NCBI GenBank assembly: GCA_019828565.1
Contig: JAHDYR010000007.1
Span: forward strand, 186,001 to 250,000
Source: Carpediemonas membranifera
Lineage: Eukaryota > Fornicata
Direction of reading: 5' to 3'
DNA length: 64,000 nucleotides
Each line of letters opens with the position of its first letter. The stretch's first letter is position 1. This document shows positions 19,692 through 29,774 of the stretch, piece by piece. A program made the position numbers and the translations under genes. The notes beneath the pieces are model-generated. The model was not told the DNA's origin and did not search any database. It worked only from the letters and a program-made list of their open reading frames with translations.

Positions 19692-22600
19692 TTAGTTCGC
19701 TTTGAACTGCAGCATCTTCCGCTGTGCAGGCAACTTCTTCGCCAAATGAGGTACTTTCTCCAAGTATCTGTCAAGTGCTTCGAGTTTGTCTAGCTCCAAT
19801 GTGAATGGCTCCCACGTGGCTTCCTCAGGAAGGTACCCTTCCCAAATAACATGCAGTAGCAGCTTCCGTCCCTCGAACTTGTGCTCGTTGATCTCCACCA
19901 CGTATTCGTCGTCTCGCTCCGCAGCAACCTGCTTCAGCTGATCGAGCGTCAAGCTTGTCTCGAACACCCTGAGCCTGTCAGCGTGGATGCTGTGGGTCTT
20001 CCCGGACGTCAGGTTACGGACACGATAAACGTTCGGGGACTTGTCTGGGCCTATGCATCACATCGGCCCGAGCAGAGTAGATCTCCTACCGGAGTTCGAC
20101 GCCACCAGGACTGCGGTGTCTTGTAGCTCGATGTGATCGCGACTTGGCGACTCTCCATCACACAGTTGTTGCTGAACCACACGATTAACTTCAATCCTAC
20201 GCCTAAAAAGCTCCAACGAGACTGTATCGTCACTCAACTCGTCAAGCGTCGAGTCTTGCTCCTGGTCGTACAGTACCGTCCACGGGGACATGCCCGTGGT
20301 ACTATTCTTCGTCGAGTTAAGGATGAACTGAGCGTGTGGAATCAGTTTCGTCCAGTCACGTGTCTTGCACTCCGTCATCAGGCACTTCAGATGCTTCTTC
20401 AGTTCCGCGTTCTGACGTTCGACGACGCCTTGCGATGCCGGTCGGTACGGCGTACCGATATGATGTTTCATCGATAGCTTCTCCACCATGGTGTCGACGA
20501 GCTGATTTCGGTATTGGGACCCACCGCCTGAATGGATTAAACGGGGTATACCGTAGTGGGCGACCCATTGTAATAGGGCCTCAGCTGCCTCTGCCGCAGT
20601 CGTGGAGTGGGTGGGGTATAACATCGTAAGCTTGGAGAACGTGTCGATGGCCACCACGATGTGGCGGTAACCGCCGTCAGATTCAGGTAGGGGTCCAACA
20701 GTGTCTACTTGTACTACGTCAAATGGAAGGCGTCCCATCGTCGAATGCCGGTCCTGCGGCACTCGCTCAGCTGTCTGCCGATGGACTTGGCAGACCGGGC
20801 AGGCCTTGACGAACTGTTTCACCTCGTTGTACATCCCCTTCCACGTCTCTCCTCTTTCAATCAGGCGTTGTAGGGTAGCCCGAATGCCCAGATGTCCTTG
20901 TAAACCCCCATGTATGCTTTCGATCAGGTCAGTATGGCTCGTATCGGCACTTTGTAGGTGTACTAGACGGGACAAGCCGTCTGCACCGCCGTTGGCCACT
21001 CCTGGTACGTGTTCCACGGAATAGTTGAACCGTGCCATGGCCAGATGCCACCTAACCACCTTAGCGTTGGCAGAGGTGGCCAGGTAGAGCAGATTTTTGT
21101 GGTCAGTGCGCACAACGAACTCTCGTCCGATCAGTAGTCGCTCTGCCTTCTGCATTGCGAAATAAATCGCGAACGCCTCCTTCTCATACGTAGACCATCG
21201 GCGTTGGGTAGCGTCGAATGTCTTCGAGTAAAATGCGATCGGACTAGGACCTGACGCGGATTCTTGCATCAGTACGGCACCTGCTGCGAAATCACTTGCG
21301 TCGGTCTGCAATATCAGCTTCGACCCAGGCTTGGGGTGTACGAGCATTCTGTTGTCCAGCAGGCAGGTCTTGACGCGCTCAAATGCGTCTTGTTGGTCTG
21401 GTCCCCACTCAAACTTCCTGTTGGCCCGGGTGAGGGCCGCAAGGGGCTCAGTTATGTCCGCGTAGCGCTCAATCATGGGGCGGAAGTAGTTAACAGTCCC
21501 CAAGAGCGTACGAAGCGTCGACAGGTCACGGGGGGGTGCAAGATCGTGAATTCCTTGCAGGCGATCCTCTGCGATCCTCTTGCCGTCGGCGCTAACAGTC
21601 CATCCTAGATAATCGATCTCGGACGCAGCGAAGATGCACTTCTTCGCATTGAGACGGAGTCCTCGAGTGTGGAGTTTTCCGAGAACGGTCTCCAGGCGAC
21701 GTAGAAATTCGGTTTTGTCCCGGCCGTAGACCACTACGTCGTCCACGTACACCAAACAGTCGGTGTACACGCTGCTTCCTAGCGCTGCCTCCAGGGCCCG
21801 TTGGCAGTACGCTGCAGCATTTTTTAGCCCAAAGGGCATCCTCGTATAACAGTATTTGACACCGTCAACGATAAAGGCCGTCATATCCTGGCATTCGTGT
21901 TTCAACGGGATTTGAAGAAACGCCTTGCTCAAATCAAGGGCTGCAAAGTATGAGTTGCCCTGCAGCCTCTCTACGAGGTCGTCTATTAGAGGCAAGGGGT
22001 GGGTCAGGTCAGTCGTGATCTCGTTCAGACGTCTAAAGTCAAGGCACATGCGACGTGTACGGTCCCGCTTCCAAGCTAACACAACCGGGTTGTTGTACTG
22101 GCTCTCGGAACGTCTTATAACCGCCATGTTGCAAAGCTCCTCGACCTGTCGCTTCATCTCTTCCACTTCGCCCTCGCCGTAGCGGTAGGGCGGTACGTTG
22201 ACCACTCTGTCATGTCGAAGGTCCAACCCGAATGGCTCCACATCGGCCGGCTCATCAATACCTCCGAACAACCCCCCTAGCTTCGCTAACACCTCTTCGA
22301 CCTCCACGGTCAGGTCCATTATCACCGGCTTGGCATCATTGGTCTTCTGCGCGCTCGACAGGTAGACTTCTTCGTCAAACTCATCGCCCTCCAGCTCCAG
22401 GAACGTCTTGGTCCCTTCTCCAGCTGTTGGTAGGTGGATTTCCACCAAGCCCAAGGCCGTTAGCGTCGGGAATCCGAACACTATCTGCGGCTTAAGCCTC
22501 GGTAGGATGTAGAGTACTAGCTTCGCCGTAGTACGGCGTCCTGTCTTCGGAATAACTCCTAGATCGATGTTGACTTCGATCTTCTCATGCACGTTGTAAA

Positions 22601-23546
22601 CCGTCCCGCCTTGCAATCGAACCTTCACGTTTGTGGGGATAATTTCATCCGCGAACCCCAACTCGTCGATCAACGTCTTGTCGACAAAATCTGCGTCGGC
22701 CCCGGTGTCTAGCAATGTGTTAACGTCGCGACCGTCTACACACACCACGGCTTCAGGACGCTTCGCGGTCCCCTGGGCGACCAAAGAGGAAGAAGACAGA
22801 GAGAAACAAGCCTGAGTATTTACACCCTTCTTGCGTTCGTCCCTCTGCTTCTTCCAGCACTTTGTGGCATCGTGGCCCACCTTGTTGCAGTAGGGGCACT
22901 TGGTAGACGCCTTGTCTTCATGCTTCTTCTTGGTCTTCTCGCCCTTCGACTCAACTGACTGACGCTGCGCCTCACGTCTACCCTTCTCAGCCTCCAGGGC
23001 TTGCTCAAAAGCCACCTTCATGGTCTCCTCCAGATCCTTGCTCTTCTTCTTGGCGCCGATTCGCTCTCTCAGGACTTGATAGCGGACTCCAGCGACGAAC
23101 GCCTCCACGAGTTGTTTGGCTTGAGGCTGCAGCTCGCCGAAGTAGGAACACGTCTCCTTGAATGTCAGCACGTAATCGGCCATGTTCTCGACGAGATTGC
23201 CCGACTCGGGGCAATTCAGCTTCTTCAGCCATTCGATGGCCTCTAGCTCGTCGAGAGGTTGGAACATCTTGTTAATCAGGTCGATAAACTCCTCGTTCCA
23301 CTCCGTCTCACGATCGGGGTCATGCTCATCCATCGGTTCATCCACCACCTGGAGAAAAGAGCCCAGCATGGGAGAACGGCACTTAAACGTTTCGAGCACT
23401 TCGTTTGACACCAGGTCGAAAATAGCAATCGGATCACGGCACCTAGCGGCATAAGCACGCCAGGACTTAACCATATGGCGCCACTCCGCCACAGAGACCT
23501 TATTAAGGTAGGGTGCGTAGTTCAGTACTGTTTCCGGTACTACCAT
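19692..23546 (-). pseudogene. pol: Gag-pol polyprotein of gypsy E, one nonsense codon and mutated integrase site
   Basis: The start is the ATG at 23546 (MVVPETVLNYAP). Domains: gag helical region, knuckle CPYCNKVGHDATKC, protease LLDTGADADFVD, RT (CLDFRRLNEI, ALDLSKAFLQIPL, MPFGLKNAAAYCQ, active site YVDDVVVYG), RNase H (TDASDFAAGAVL, TDHKNLLYL), integrase H-H-CPVC and Asp in VDTVGPLP. The second catalytic position reads LIHSGGGSQY, where SDGG or TDGG is expected, so Asp is Gly. Glu is kept in GVVERQN. A TGA at 20058-20060 separates the core from the chromodomain (YVVEINEHKF, IWEGYLPEEATWEPF), which stays in frame to 19692. Confidence 0.92.
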
Positions 23547-23558
23547 GGCAATATATAT

Positions 23559-23625
23559 TGTTGCAGCAGGAAACACAGAGAGTGATTTAATTGATCCGGG
23601 GTAAATCAGTCATCAATTGATTACA
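23559..23625 (-). repeat. 5' LTR of gypsy E (67 bp)
   Basis: Identical to 19343-19409. The ORF start lies only 12 nt inside it, leaving almost no leader for a tRNA primer site. Confidence 0.92.
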
Positions 23626-23825
23626 CTCTGGAGATCGCGACTCCTTTGACAGCTTCTAAAACCTCTGCTGGAGGGCGCGTGCGCCGCCATGTCTCCAACC
23701 GGGACGAGATAGAACCTACAGTAGGTAAACTTGCGTTCAATGATAGGGCTTCTTGAAGCTCACGCTCCGTCATCGCCTTCTCTTCTCGTCCTTAACCTGC
23801 GTAAGACAAAAAACAGAGCCAACCT

Positions 23826-24329
23826 TTACTTCTGGTTGGACGACTGGCTGCGCCAGCACTCGTGAGCGGAGTGTCCTCTGCGTCTGCACACCGTGCAGAA
23901 CTTAGAGCTACCGCCGTGAGGTCTCTTGGTGATCGGTCTGGCGTTGAGGTTCTTGGCGGCCTTCATCGCGGCACGCGCGAAGTCCTTCTTGCCTGTCAGA
24001 CCTTCGGCCTCGACAAGGTACACTGCAGCCACAGCATCTCCGAAAGTGTCGACTGTTCTCAGGTACTCGAGGCGCTTGTCGATCATCGCCTTAGCGGTGT
24101 CGAATACGTCTCCAACAGACGGTTTCTCTGTACGGCCCTTAATATCCGCCTTAAAATCAGCAAAGAACTGCTTCCAAGCGCGGTACTCCTTGATAACACC
24201 ATCAAGTCTCTTAGGTTCTCTTAGATCTTCTTGATTCTCCTCCTGCTCCGCCATTCTGGCGGTTAAAGCTTTAATAAGCTTGTCCTGCTTGTCAATCTTC
24301 GCAATAAGCTCCTCGTTGGCGTTGGCCAT
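23826..24329 (-). CDS. gag: Gag-like protein of Ngaro D with CCHC knuckle
   Basis: The start chosen is ATG 24329 (MANANEELIAKI). Residues ~1-40 form a charged coiled coil. Residues ~45-130 (EYRAWKQFFADFKAD, IDKRLEYLRTVDTFGDAVAAVYLVEAEGL) match the gag of Ngaro C. The C-terminus has a knuckle CTVCRRRGHSAHEC and a short basic tail. The ORF is intact and ends 53 bp before the RT start at 23773. It should bind the element RNA and assemble particles. Confidence 0.8.
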   Translation of the reverse strand: MANANEELIAKIDKQDKLIKALTARMAEQEENQEDLREPKRLDGVIKEYRAWKQFFADFKADIKGRTEKPSVGDVFDTAKAMIDKRLEYLRTVDTFGDAVAAVYLVEAEGLTGKKDFARAAMKAAKNLNARPITKRPHGGSSKFCTVCRRRGHSAHECWRSQSSNQK

Positions 24330-24481
24330 TTTGGCGCGAATTCTGAGGCGTTTTAAGGCCTCGCATTTTAAGGCACCAGATGGCCAACACCAGGATGGCG
24401 CGCCTCCGAGACAGATGCGCGTCCATCGGGCTGGGAAACGGGGCTCCAAGCCCCAAGTGCTCCCGCACGTCCGGGCACCCT

Positions 24482-24626
24482 TGTGCCGTGCCTTTGGGGC
24501 GTGCTAGCAAAACCTGGTGAGGAAGTATTTAATAGATTGCGATACGGTGCCGCGGGCCAGCCGGGACCGTATCGTATCGGCTAAAAATAAATACTGATCG
24601 AGCCTAGAGTGGCATCAGCCATGACA
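24482..24626 (-). repeat. 3' LTR of gypsy F
   Basis: 145 bp, identical to 29585-29729. It contains the A-rich stretch CTAAAAATAAATA and a GC-rich segment with an internal near-inverted repeat (GATACGGT and ACCGTATC). Confidence 0.93.
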
Positions 24627-25515
24627 CTACCCCTCCCAGAGCGTCAGCTCGCATGTGCATTGGCATCTCTGGGCGCGTTGGGCTGTTACATGTTTTGTCA
24701 GGTTAGGCTAAAGTGCAGGCTAAGGTTTCGCAACGGGGGGCATACGAAGGTGGGGACAAAAAAAATGAACAGCAGGGCAATCCGTCTAGGCTTGTGTTGT
24801 AGTGCTGTGGTGACGTAGATGGTTCTTGGTTGGGCCTGTAGCTCGAGTGAGTGACGCTAGCGTCGTCGATGATGAGTGAGGTGAACTCCTAGAAACCTCG
24901 TGGAAGTTGAAGTAGATAGTTCTAGTAAAGGTACTGTATCTAGTTGCGTTGTTGTTCTCGTGATCCGAAGGGTATTTGCTGAGATATTCGACGTTTTGTC
25001 AAATTTTGCTGAGAAAATGGGAAGATGAGGTCGCTATGAGGTTGGTGATGGAGATAGGGGAAATGTGATCGTGGATTTGAGAAGTAATTACTTTGTTGTA
25101 CGGTTCTCCATGACCTTTTCCGCGTCAAAGGGCGTATAGCTTGTGGGGTGATGATCGTTCGATTCTGGAAATGAGCTCGTCATGCGTCAGAGTCGATTCA
25201 CGATGAGAGCAGTAAGAGACCGGGGCATACGAGCTGATTGCCGGTCCTGGACCGGTTGAGTGCCCCTTTGGGGGGTATTTTGACCAAGTCGGAAAGCTTC
25301 GAAATGGTTCAATGACGGTGGTGTAGTGCGGTAATGTGGCTTAGAAACCGTTGTTGAAGGTGAAACGTCTTGATTAAATGACATTTGTTGTGTTTGTCTG
25401 CTTCTGGATGGTTCTTCAGCTCCAGAAATAAAGTGTTGTGTGAGTGAGAATAAACGAGGGCCTTTGGGGCCGTTTCATGAGTGATTTGTGATTGTTTTGG
25501 CGGCTTTATGTACAC
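24627..25515 (-). other. 3' untranslated region of gypsy F
   Basis: 889 bp between the pol stop and the 3' LTR, unusually long next to the compact gypsy E and G. Only short ORFs without recognised motifs are present. The polypurine tract is at 24627-24639. Nothing else is recognised. Confidence 0.6.
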
Positions 25516-28500
25516 TTACGCTTGCCAGCCTTTCTTTTTGATGTATCTGTTGATCTTTGGTGCCTCTGAGGGGTAGGACTTGAGATATGAGTCAAGGGCC
25601 TCGAGACGTGAGTTTGCGTTGTTGAGCGGGATGTCACTGTCCTCGGCCGTCTCGTAGCCGAGCCAGTGGACTCGCAGGTTGTAACCGCGGCTCGTCTTGA
25701 TCACATCCACAATGCTTTCGACAATGTACTCGTCCTCGCCCTCGGCTTGGAGTTGGAGTAGCTCGGCGTCGCTGAGCGTGCCGCGTATGAATGGCTTCAG
25801 GCGATGAGTGGCGACTGTCATGGCGGCCTCAGGGTCAGATAGGGCCTCAATCGTCGTGGTGTTCGAGACAGTGCCCGGGCCACGTACCTTGAAGGGGCCG
25901 CGGTAAGGCCGTTGGAGCTTGCTGAACTTGATTCGTTTGAGCAGGACGAGGGAGCCAGCCTGGGGTGCCCAGTGTCCCGTGGGTGCCTTGCGCTTGGCTG
26001 CTGTGGTGTATTGAGCGATGTTGTCGCGTACCGCACGCAGTATGCCCGTCAAATCCTCTCTTCTGGCCTCATAGTGCGTGTGTTCGAGGTGGGGGAAAAG
26101 GATATTGAGTGGAGTGCGTCCCGTCGTCGATGATGCGGTGTTGTTGATGATGAGCTCGACTTGGGGAAGTAAATCAACCCAGTCGCCGTGGTTGAGCAGT
26201 GGTGTGAGGTGCTTGACGATCTCTGCGTTCATTCGCTCTACTATGCCATTGGCTTGCGGCCTGTATGGAACTGAGAAGCGGTGGTTGAGCGTGAGCCTCT
26301 TCGTCAACTCGGCAACGAGCTTATTGTCATACTGCGGGCCGTGATCGGTCTGGATGGCGCTCGGGACGCCAAAACGGCCGCAGAACTGGTAAATGCTCTT
26401 CGCGGCGCTCGCAGCATTCGTAGTGTGTGCCGGAAATAGTGAGACGTGCTTGCTGAAGCCATCTACTGCTGCGATGATGTATTTTAACCCGTCGGCCGAC
26501 TCAGGAAGCGGCCCGAGTGTGTCGATAAAGACGACCTCGAACGGGTTGGTGGGCTGAGTGCTATGGTATGGGACGTCTGTATCAGCGGTGTGTCTCAGCT
26601 GGCATGTGGGGCACGCTTGGATGAACTTCTTTGCGTCTGACTGCATCCCCGACCAGTTGTGTCCACCGGCGCGGATGGCCTGTACGGTCCGCCGGATGCC
26701 ATGGTGACCGACAGCGTCGTTGTGCGCACCTTGCAGGATGTGCTGGTGGCTGTCGTCGAGCGCGGAGACCTCTGCGTCGGTCTGAGGAAGGGCGCGGGAG
26801 AGAGTGTCCGCAACGACGTTCGACGCGCCCTCAATGTGGACGATCGTGGGGTTGTAGTCGCTCAGGATCATCTTCCATCGCGCGATCTTCGCGTTCGAGG
26901 CTGACTTTCGGAACAGGTAAGTGAGGTTCCTGTGGTCCGTGAAGACCTTCCAGTCTTGTTTCAACCGTAGGATAGCGGAGAAGTCCGGACGCGTGAGTGT
27001 ATATAGGATCGCATAGAGTTCCTTCTCGTACGTCGTCCAGCGTGTTTGCGGGCCCGTCAGCTTTTTGCTAACGAACGTGAGGATCTGACGAGTCTCGCCC
27101 TTGAGTTGGAAAATGACGCCGCCAATCCCGTAATCACTCGCATCGGTATAAACCTCCCAGGGGAGCGACGGGTCGGGATGTGTGAGTTCGATGTGCTTGG
27201 TAATGGCGGCTTTCAGGGCCTGCAGTGCGGCGTCTTGCTCGTCAGTCCACGTGAGGCGGGCGTTTTTCGCACCGGTCATGAGTCGGGTGAGGGGCTCCAT
27301 CAGCGTTGCGCTAAAGGGGATGAATGACCGCAGGTAGTTGAATTTTCCCACGATTCGGCGTAGCTCCGTGACGGTCTGGGGGACCGTGAGCTCCTTGAGG
27401 GCGGCGATCCTGTCCGGGTCGATGCGGATGCCGTCAGCGGAGAGGATGAAGCCCACGACCTTGACGGATCGGCTGCCGATCGTGCACTTCTCGGCGCTGA
27501 GGCGTAGGTTCGCGTCCTTGAGGAGTTGTAGTGTCTTTTGGAGACAAGCGAGGAATTCAGCCTTTGTGCGGCCATATAGCAGTATGTCGTCGATGTAAAC
27601 CGCCGCGCCTCGGTGGAGTACGGGTGCGAGGACTTTCTGCATAGCTCGCTGGAAGGCCGCGGGGGCTGTTTTGATTCCGAAGGGTACGCGGCAGAATTCC
27701 ACGTAGTCGTCCGGGGTGACAGTTGCTGTGAGTGCGATATCATCAGGGTGGACTCGCATCTGGTGATAACCTGAGCGCAGGTCTAACGAGGCGAAATACT
27801 GAGCGCCGGCCGCCTCCCTGGCAAACAGTCGTAAGTCGGGGAGGGGGAAATGATCATCCTGGATGTACGCATTGATTCGGGTGTAGTCAACGCACACGCG
27901 GATCTTCCCAGACTTGTGGCCGTGCTTAACGATCACGATGGGGGCAGAGAAAGGGCCTTCGGAGTCTCGAACGATACCTTGCGAGCGCCAGCGCTGGATT
28001 TCAGCATGTACTTGCGCTCTGAGAGCTGGATCAGCGATAGGGCGTGGCTTCGCCTGTATGAGGACGTCATCCGTGAGCCTGATGTGGAGAGGATCGAGCT
28101 TGGAACCTTCTGAGGGCAGCTCAGGCTCGAATACTTGTGAATGCTCTCGGAGAAGGGGCAGAATGTCCTCCTTGAGCTCCGGGACTGTTACTGCTTCATA
28201 TCCTCGGGGTGCAACGTTGTCGACGGCTATATCGTCATCGTCGTCGGCTGAAACAGCGGTATCGGATGGGAACGACAGGCTCAGGGAATCTTCGGTGAGG
28301 ATCCCAAGTCTGCGGAGTACGTCCGTTCCTAATAGGAACTTTGGCACATCTCCTGGAATAATGAGGGCCAGTAGCGAGATCTCAGTGTCGTAGCCCGCGG
28401 GCCTGGGCAGGGCAACGGTAACTCGGAGGTATCTGTCGCTAGTGAATGAGTCGCCGGTTGCGACAGCTGCGGAGGTCTTTCTGCCTGTGACGACTTCGCA

Positions 28501-29556
28501 GCTCGTGCGTTGGTATAAATGCTCTGCTAAACCACTCGAAACGCATGTGACTCCCGCCCCCGTATCAATAACAATCGGATACTCCAGGCCATTTATATGG
28601 CCGTTCAGGGTGAGCGGGCCCTGCTGGGGGGTGTGCGCGTCGACTGTGTCTACACGCTCCTTACGGGGAGAATTGGGGCGCAGACGGCCGTTGTCACGCG
28701 TGAACTTGGGTTTGAAGGCAGGCTTCTCGGCAGTCGGACACTCGGAATTCCAGTGGTTGCCACCGCACTTCTCACAGGGAGCAGGAGGGGCGCGGTTGCC
28801 CGGATTGACGTCGTTTGCTCGGGCTGGGGGTGCGGTGTTCTTCTTGACAGCAGGCTTCTTAGGCTTGGAAGGGGCCTCATCGTCGTTGTCCGCGTCCTTC
28901 TTCTGCTTGATGGGAACGAGCTCGTAGCCCTTGATCAGGGCAGTCTGGGCAAGCTCGTCTTCTTCATCGGCGGCCTCGAGGGCGAGAGTGATGGTGTCTT
29001 CGAGCGAGAGGGTGGTGGCGACCGCTAATTCGGTCTTCAGGCGTACGGCGCGTTGTAGGGGGTACGGGCGCAGGTTGTTGATGAAGATCTTGGCGGCCTT
29101 CTTCTCAGGCTTGTCGACCTTCTCGTCGTCATCGTCATCGGTGTCGTCCTCCTCCGGTTGTTCCTCATCGGGGAAATCTACCTCAGTGCGGGAGGCGTAG
29201 ACGGCGCGGAATTGCGTGGCAAATAAACGGACGGTGCCTCGACGAGTGACTTTGGGCGGAGCGAGCGTGGGCATGGTGCAGCGAGTGTGCTGGAGTTCTC
29301 TGACCCACTCGTCGGCGTTGCGGGGAGCAACAAGAGCGTCGAGGGCTTCGGAGACCTGGTCATCAGAGAGGTCTTGGATTTTTGCGTCAGTCTGTCTCTC
29401 AACGGCGTCAATATACGTCTCATCAAGGAAGACTCGGTAGTTCGCATTGGGGAAGAAGACTTTCAGTCTGTCAACTTCTTGGCGATAGGCTTTCACCCCG
29501 GAGCGGGTGAGCTCGCGGAGCTTAGGGAAATTGCTGGTGCTGATATTGCTGAACAT
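25516..29556 (-). CDS. pol: Gag-pol polyprotein of gypsy F, 1346 aa, intact
   Basis: Domains in order: gag (~1-270, with an acidic run around residue 135 and knuckle CEKCGGNHWNSEC), protease (VIDTGAGVTCVSSGL), RT (VCVDYTRINAYI, SLDLRSGYHQMRV, VPFGIKTAPAAFQ, active site YIDDILLYG), RNase H (TDASDYGIGGVI, TDHRNLTYLF), integrase zinc site (H-H, CPTC), and DDE residues in FIDTLGPLP, IQTDHGPQY and GIVERMN. A C-terminal chromodomain-like part follows (YIVESIVDVI, VHWLGYETAEDSDI); the usual Trp of the last motif is absent, so methyl-lysine binding may be altered. The start is ATG 29556, 28 nt from the 5' LTR. Confidence 0.95.
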   Translation of the reverse strand: MFSNISTSNFPKLRELTRSGVKAYRQEVDRLKVFFPNANYRVFLDETYIDAVERQTDAKIQDLSDDQVSEALDALVAPRNADEWVRELQHTRCTMPTLAPPKVTRRGTVRLFATQFRAVYASRTEVDFPDEEQPEEDDTDDDDDEKVDKPEKKAAKIFINNLRPYPLQRAVRLKTELAVATTLSLEDTITLALEAADEEDELAQTALIKGYELVPIKQKKDADNDDEAPSKPKKPAVKKNTAPPARANDVNPGNRAPPAPCEKCGGNHWNSECPTAEKPAFKPKFTRDNGRLRPNSPRKERVDTVDAHTPQQGPLTLNGHINGLEYPIVIDTGAGVTCVSSGLAEHLYQRTSCEVVTGRKTSAAVATGDSFTSDRYLRVTVALPRPAGYDTEISLLALIIPGDVPKFLLGTDVLRRLGILTEDSLSLSFPSDTAVSADDDDDIAVDNVAPRGYEAVTVPELKEDILPLLREHSQVFEPELPSEGSKLDPLHIRLTDDVLIQAKPRPIADPALRAQVHAEIQRWRSQGIVRDSEGPFSAPIVIVKHGHKSGKIRVCVDYTRINAYIQDDHFPLPDLRLFAREAAGAQYFASLDLRSGYHQMRVHPDDIALTATVTPDDYVEFCRVPFGIKTAPAAFQRAMQKVLAPVLHRGAAVYIDDILLYGRTKAEFLACLQKTLQLLKDANLRLSAEKCTIGSRSVKVVGFILSADGIRIDPDRIAALKELTVPQTVTELRRIVGKFNYLRSFIPFSATLMEPLTRLMTGAKNARLTWTDEQDAALQALKAAITKHIELTHPDPSLPWEVYTDASDYGIGGVIFQLKGETRQILTFVSKKLTGPQTRWTTYEKELYAILYTLTRPDFSAILRLKQDWKVFTDHRNLTYLFRKSASNAKIARWKMILSDYNPTIVHIEGASNVVADTLSRALPQTDAEVSALDDSHQHILQGAHNDAVGHHGIRRTVQAIRAGGHNWSGMQSDAKKFIQACPTCQLRHTADTDVPYHSTQPTNPFEVVFIDTLGPLPESADGLKYIIAAVDGFSKHVSLFPAHTTNAASAAKSIYQFCGRFGVPSAIQTDHGPQYDNKLVAELTKRLTLNHRFSVPYRPQANGIVERMNAEIVKHLTPLLNHGDWVDLLPQVELIINNTASSTTGRTPLNILFPHLEHTHYEARREDLTGILRAVRDNIAQYTTAAKRKAPTGHWAPQAGSLVLLKRIKFSKLQRPYRGPFKVRGPGTVSNTTTIEALSDPEAAMTVATHRLKPFIRGTLSDAELLQLQAEGEDEYIVESIVDVIKTSRGYNLRVHWLGYETAEDSDIPLNNANSRLEALDSYLKSYPSEAPKINRYIKKKGWQA

Positions 29557-29584
29557 GGTGGTTGTTGTGGACTAGTTTTAAAAC

Positions 29585-29729
29585 TGTGCCGTGCCTTTGG
29601 GGCGTGCTAGCAAAACCTGGTGAGGAAGTATTTAATAGATTGCGATACGGTGCCGCGGGCCAGCCGGGACCGTATCGTATCGGCTAAAAATAAATACTGA
29701 TCGAGCCTAGAGTGGCATCAGCCATGACA
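29585..29729 (-). repeat. 5' LTR of gypsy F
   Basis: 145 bp, identical to 24482-24626. It is followed on the minus strand by a 28-nt leader (GTTTTAAAACTAGTCC...) that should hold the primer binding site. No match to a tRNA 3' end starting TGG is evident. Confidence 0.93.
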
Positions 29730-29760
29730 CCCTTGCCCGCTTCTTGGACAGTGGTCCGCA

Positions 29761-29774
29761 GGGCGTGTAGCTCA
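29761..29774 (+). repeat. tRNA-Ala 5' fragment, target-site copy 1
   Basis: GGGCGTGTAGCTCA equals nucleotides 1-14 of the intact tRNA-Ala at 37792. It precedes RLE element copy 1 and also occurs after each copy, so it is the target duplication. Confidence 0.9.

Larger units (their letters stand above)
19343..23625 (-). mobile_element. Gypsy element E, complete, 67-bp LTRs, TSD CTCTG
   Basis: Identical 67-bp terminal repeats at 19343-19409 and 23559-23625 begin TGTTGCAG and end GATTACA on the plus strand. They are flanked by CTCTG at 19338-19342 and 23626-23630. Between them one minus-strand gag-pol frame starts 12 nt inside the 5' LTR and ends about 280 bp before the 3' LTR. The domain order RT-RNase H-integrase-chromodomain makes it Ty3/gypsy. 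Identical LTRs suggest a fairly recent insertion, although the ORF is damaged. Confidence 0.93.
17541..23773 (-). pseudogene. RT-RNase H of Ngaro D, interrupted by gypsy E
   Basis: The 5' part starts at an ATG at 23773 (MTERELQEALSL) and runs to 23631. The gene resumes at 19337 after the gypsy insertion (KEVHEYSQHS, VSWRLIHDLRSINSYL, IAMDFRKGYYQLLL, VLPFGLSTAPRTFQ, active site YLDDWLIAH). The RNase H follows (VESDASDSAGGAVI, VTDTSAAKAWV, WNADYLSRR). Even with the insertion and one CTCTG copy removed, the two sides differ in frame by one nucleotide, so a second lesion is present. The last ~1.2 kb also has an open -1 frame leading to the recombinase. Confidence 0.85.
16561..24481 (-). mobile_element. 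Ngaro-like element D, split by gypsy E and abutted by gypsy F
   Basis: Minus-strand gag (23826-24329), RT-RNase H (23773 down to 17541) and recombinase (17650-16561) make one Ngaro-like element. Gypsy E (19343-23625) sits inside the RT gene with a CTCTG target duplication. Gypsy F (24482-29729) sits in the 5' leader with a CCCT duplication. Removing both leaves an element of about 3.7 kb whose 5' end would lie within ~30 bp of the tRNA-Ala target fragment at 29761. Confidence 0.8.
24482..29729 (-). mobile_element. Gypsy element F, intact, identical 145-bp LTRs
   Basis: LTRs at 24482-24626 and 29585-29729 are identical over 145 bp, with TG...CA ends, flanked by CCCT at 24478-24481 and 29730-29733. 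On the minus strand a polypurine tract (TGGGAGGGGTAG) directly precedes the 3' LTR. One uninterrupted 1346-codon ORF lies between them. Intact ORF plus identical LTRs make this the best candidate for a recently active gypsy element here. A 5-bp ACCCT duplication is an alternative if the LTR ends one base earlier. Confidence 0.95.

Noticed and set aside
24940-25515. Short minus-strand ORFs behind gypsy F pol that could be an accessory gene
   Set aside because: They are 62-68 codons long, without motif or similarity to one another, and lie in an AT-rich 3' UTR.
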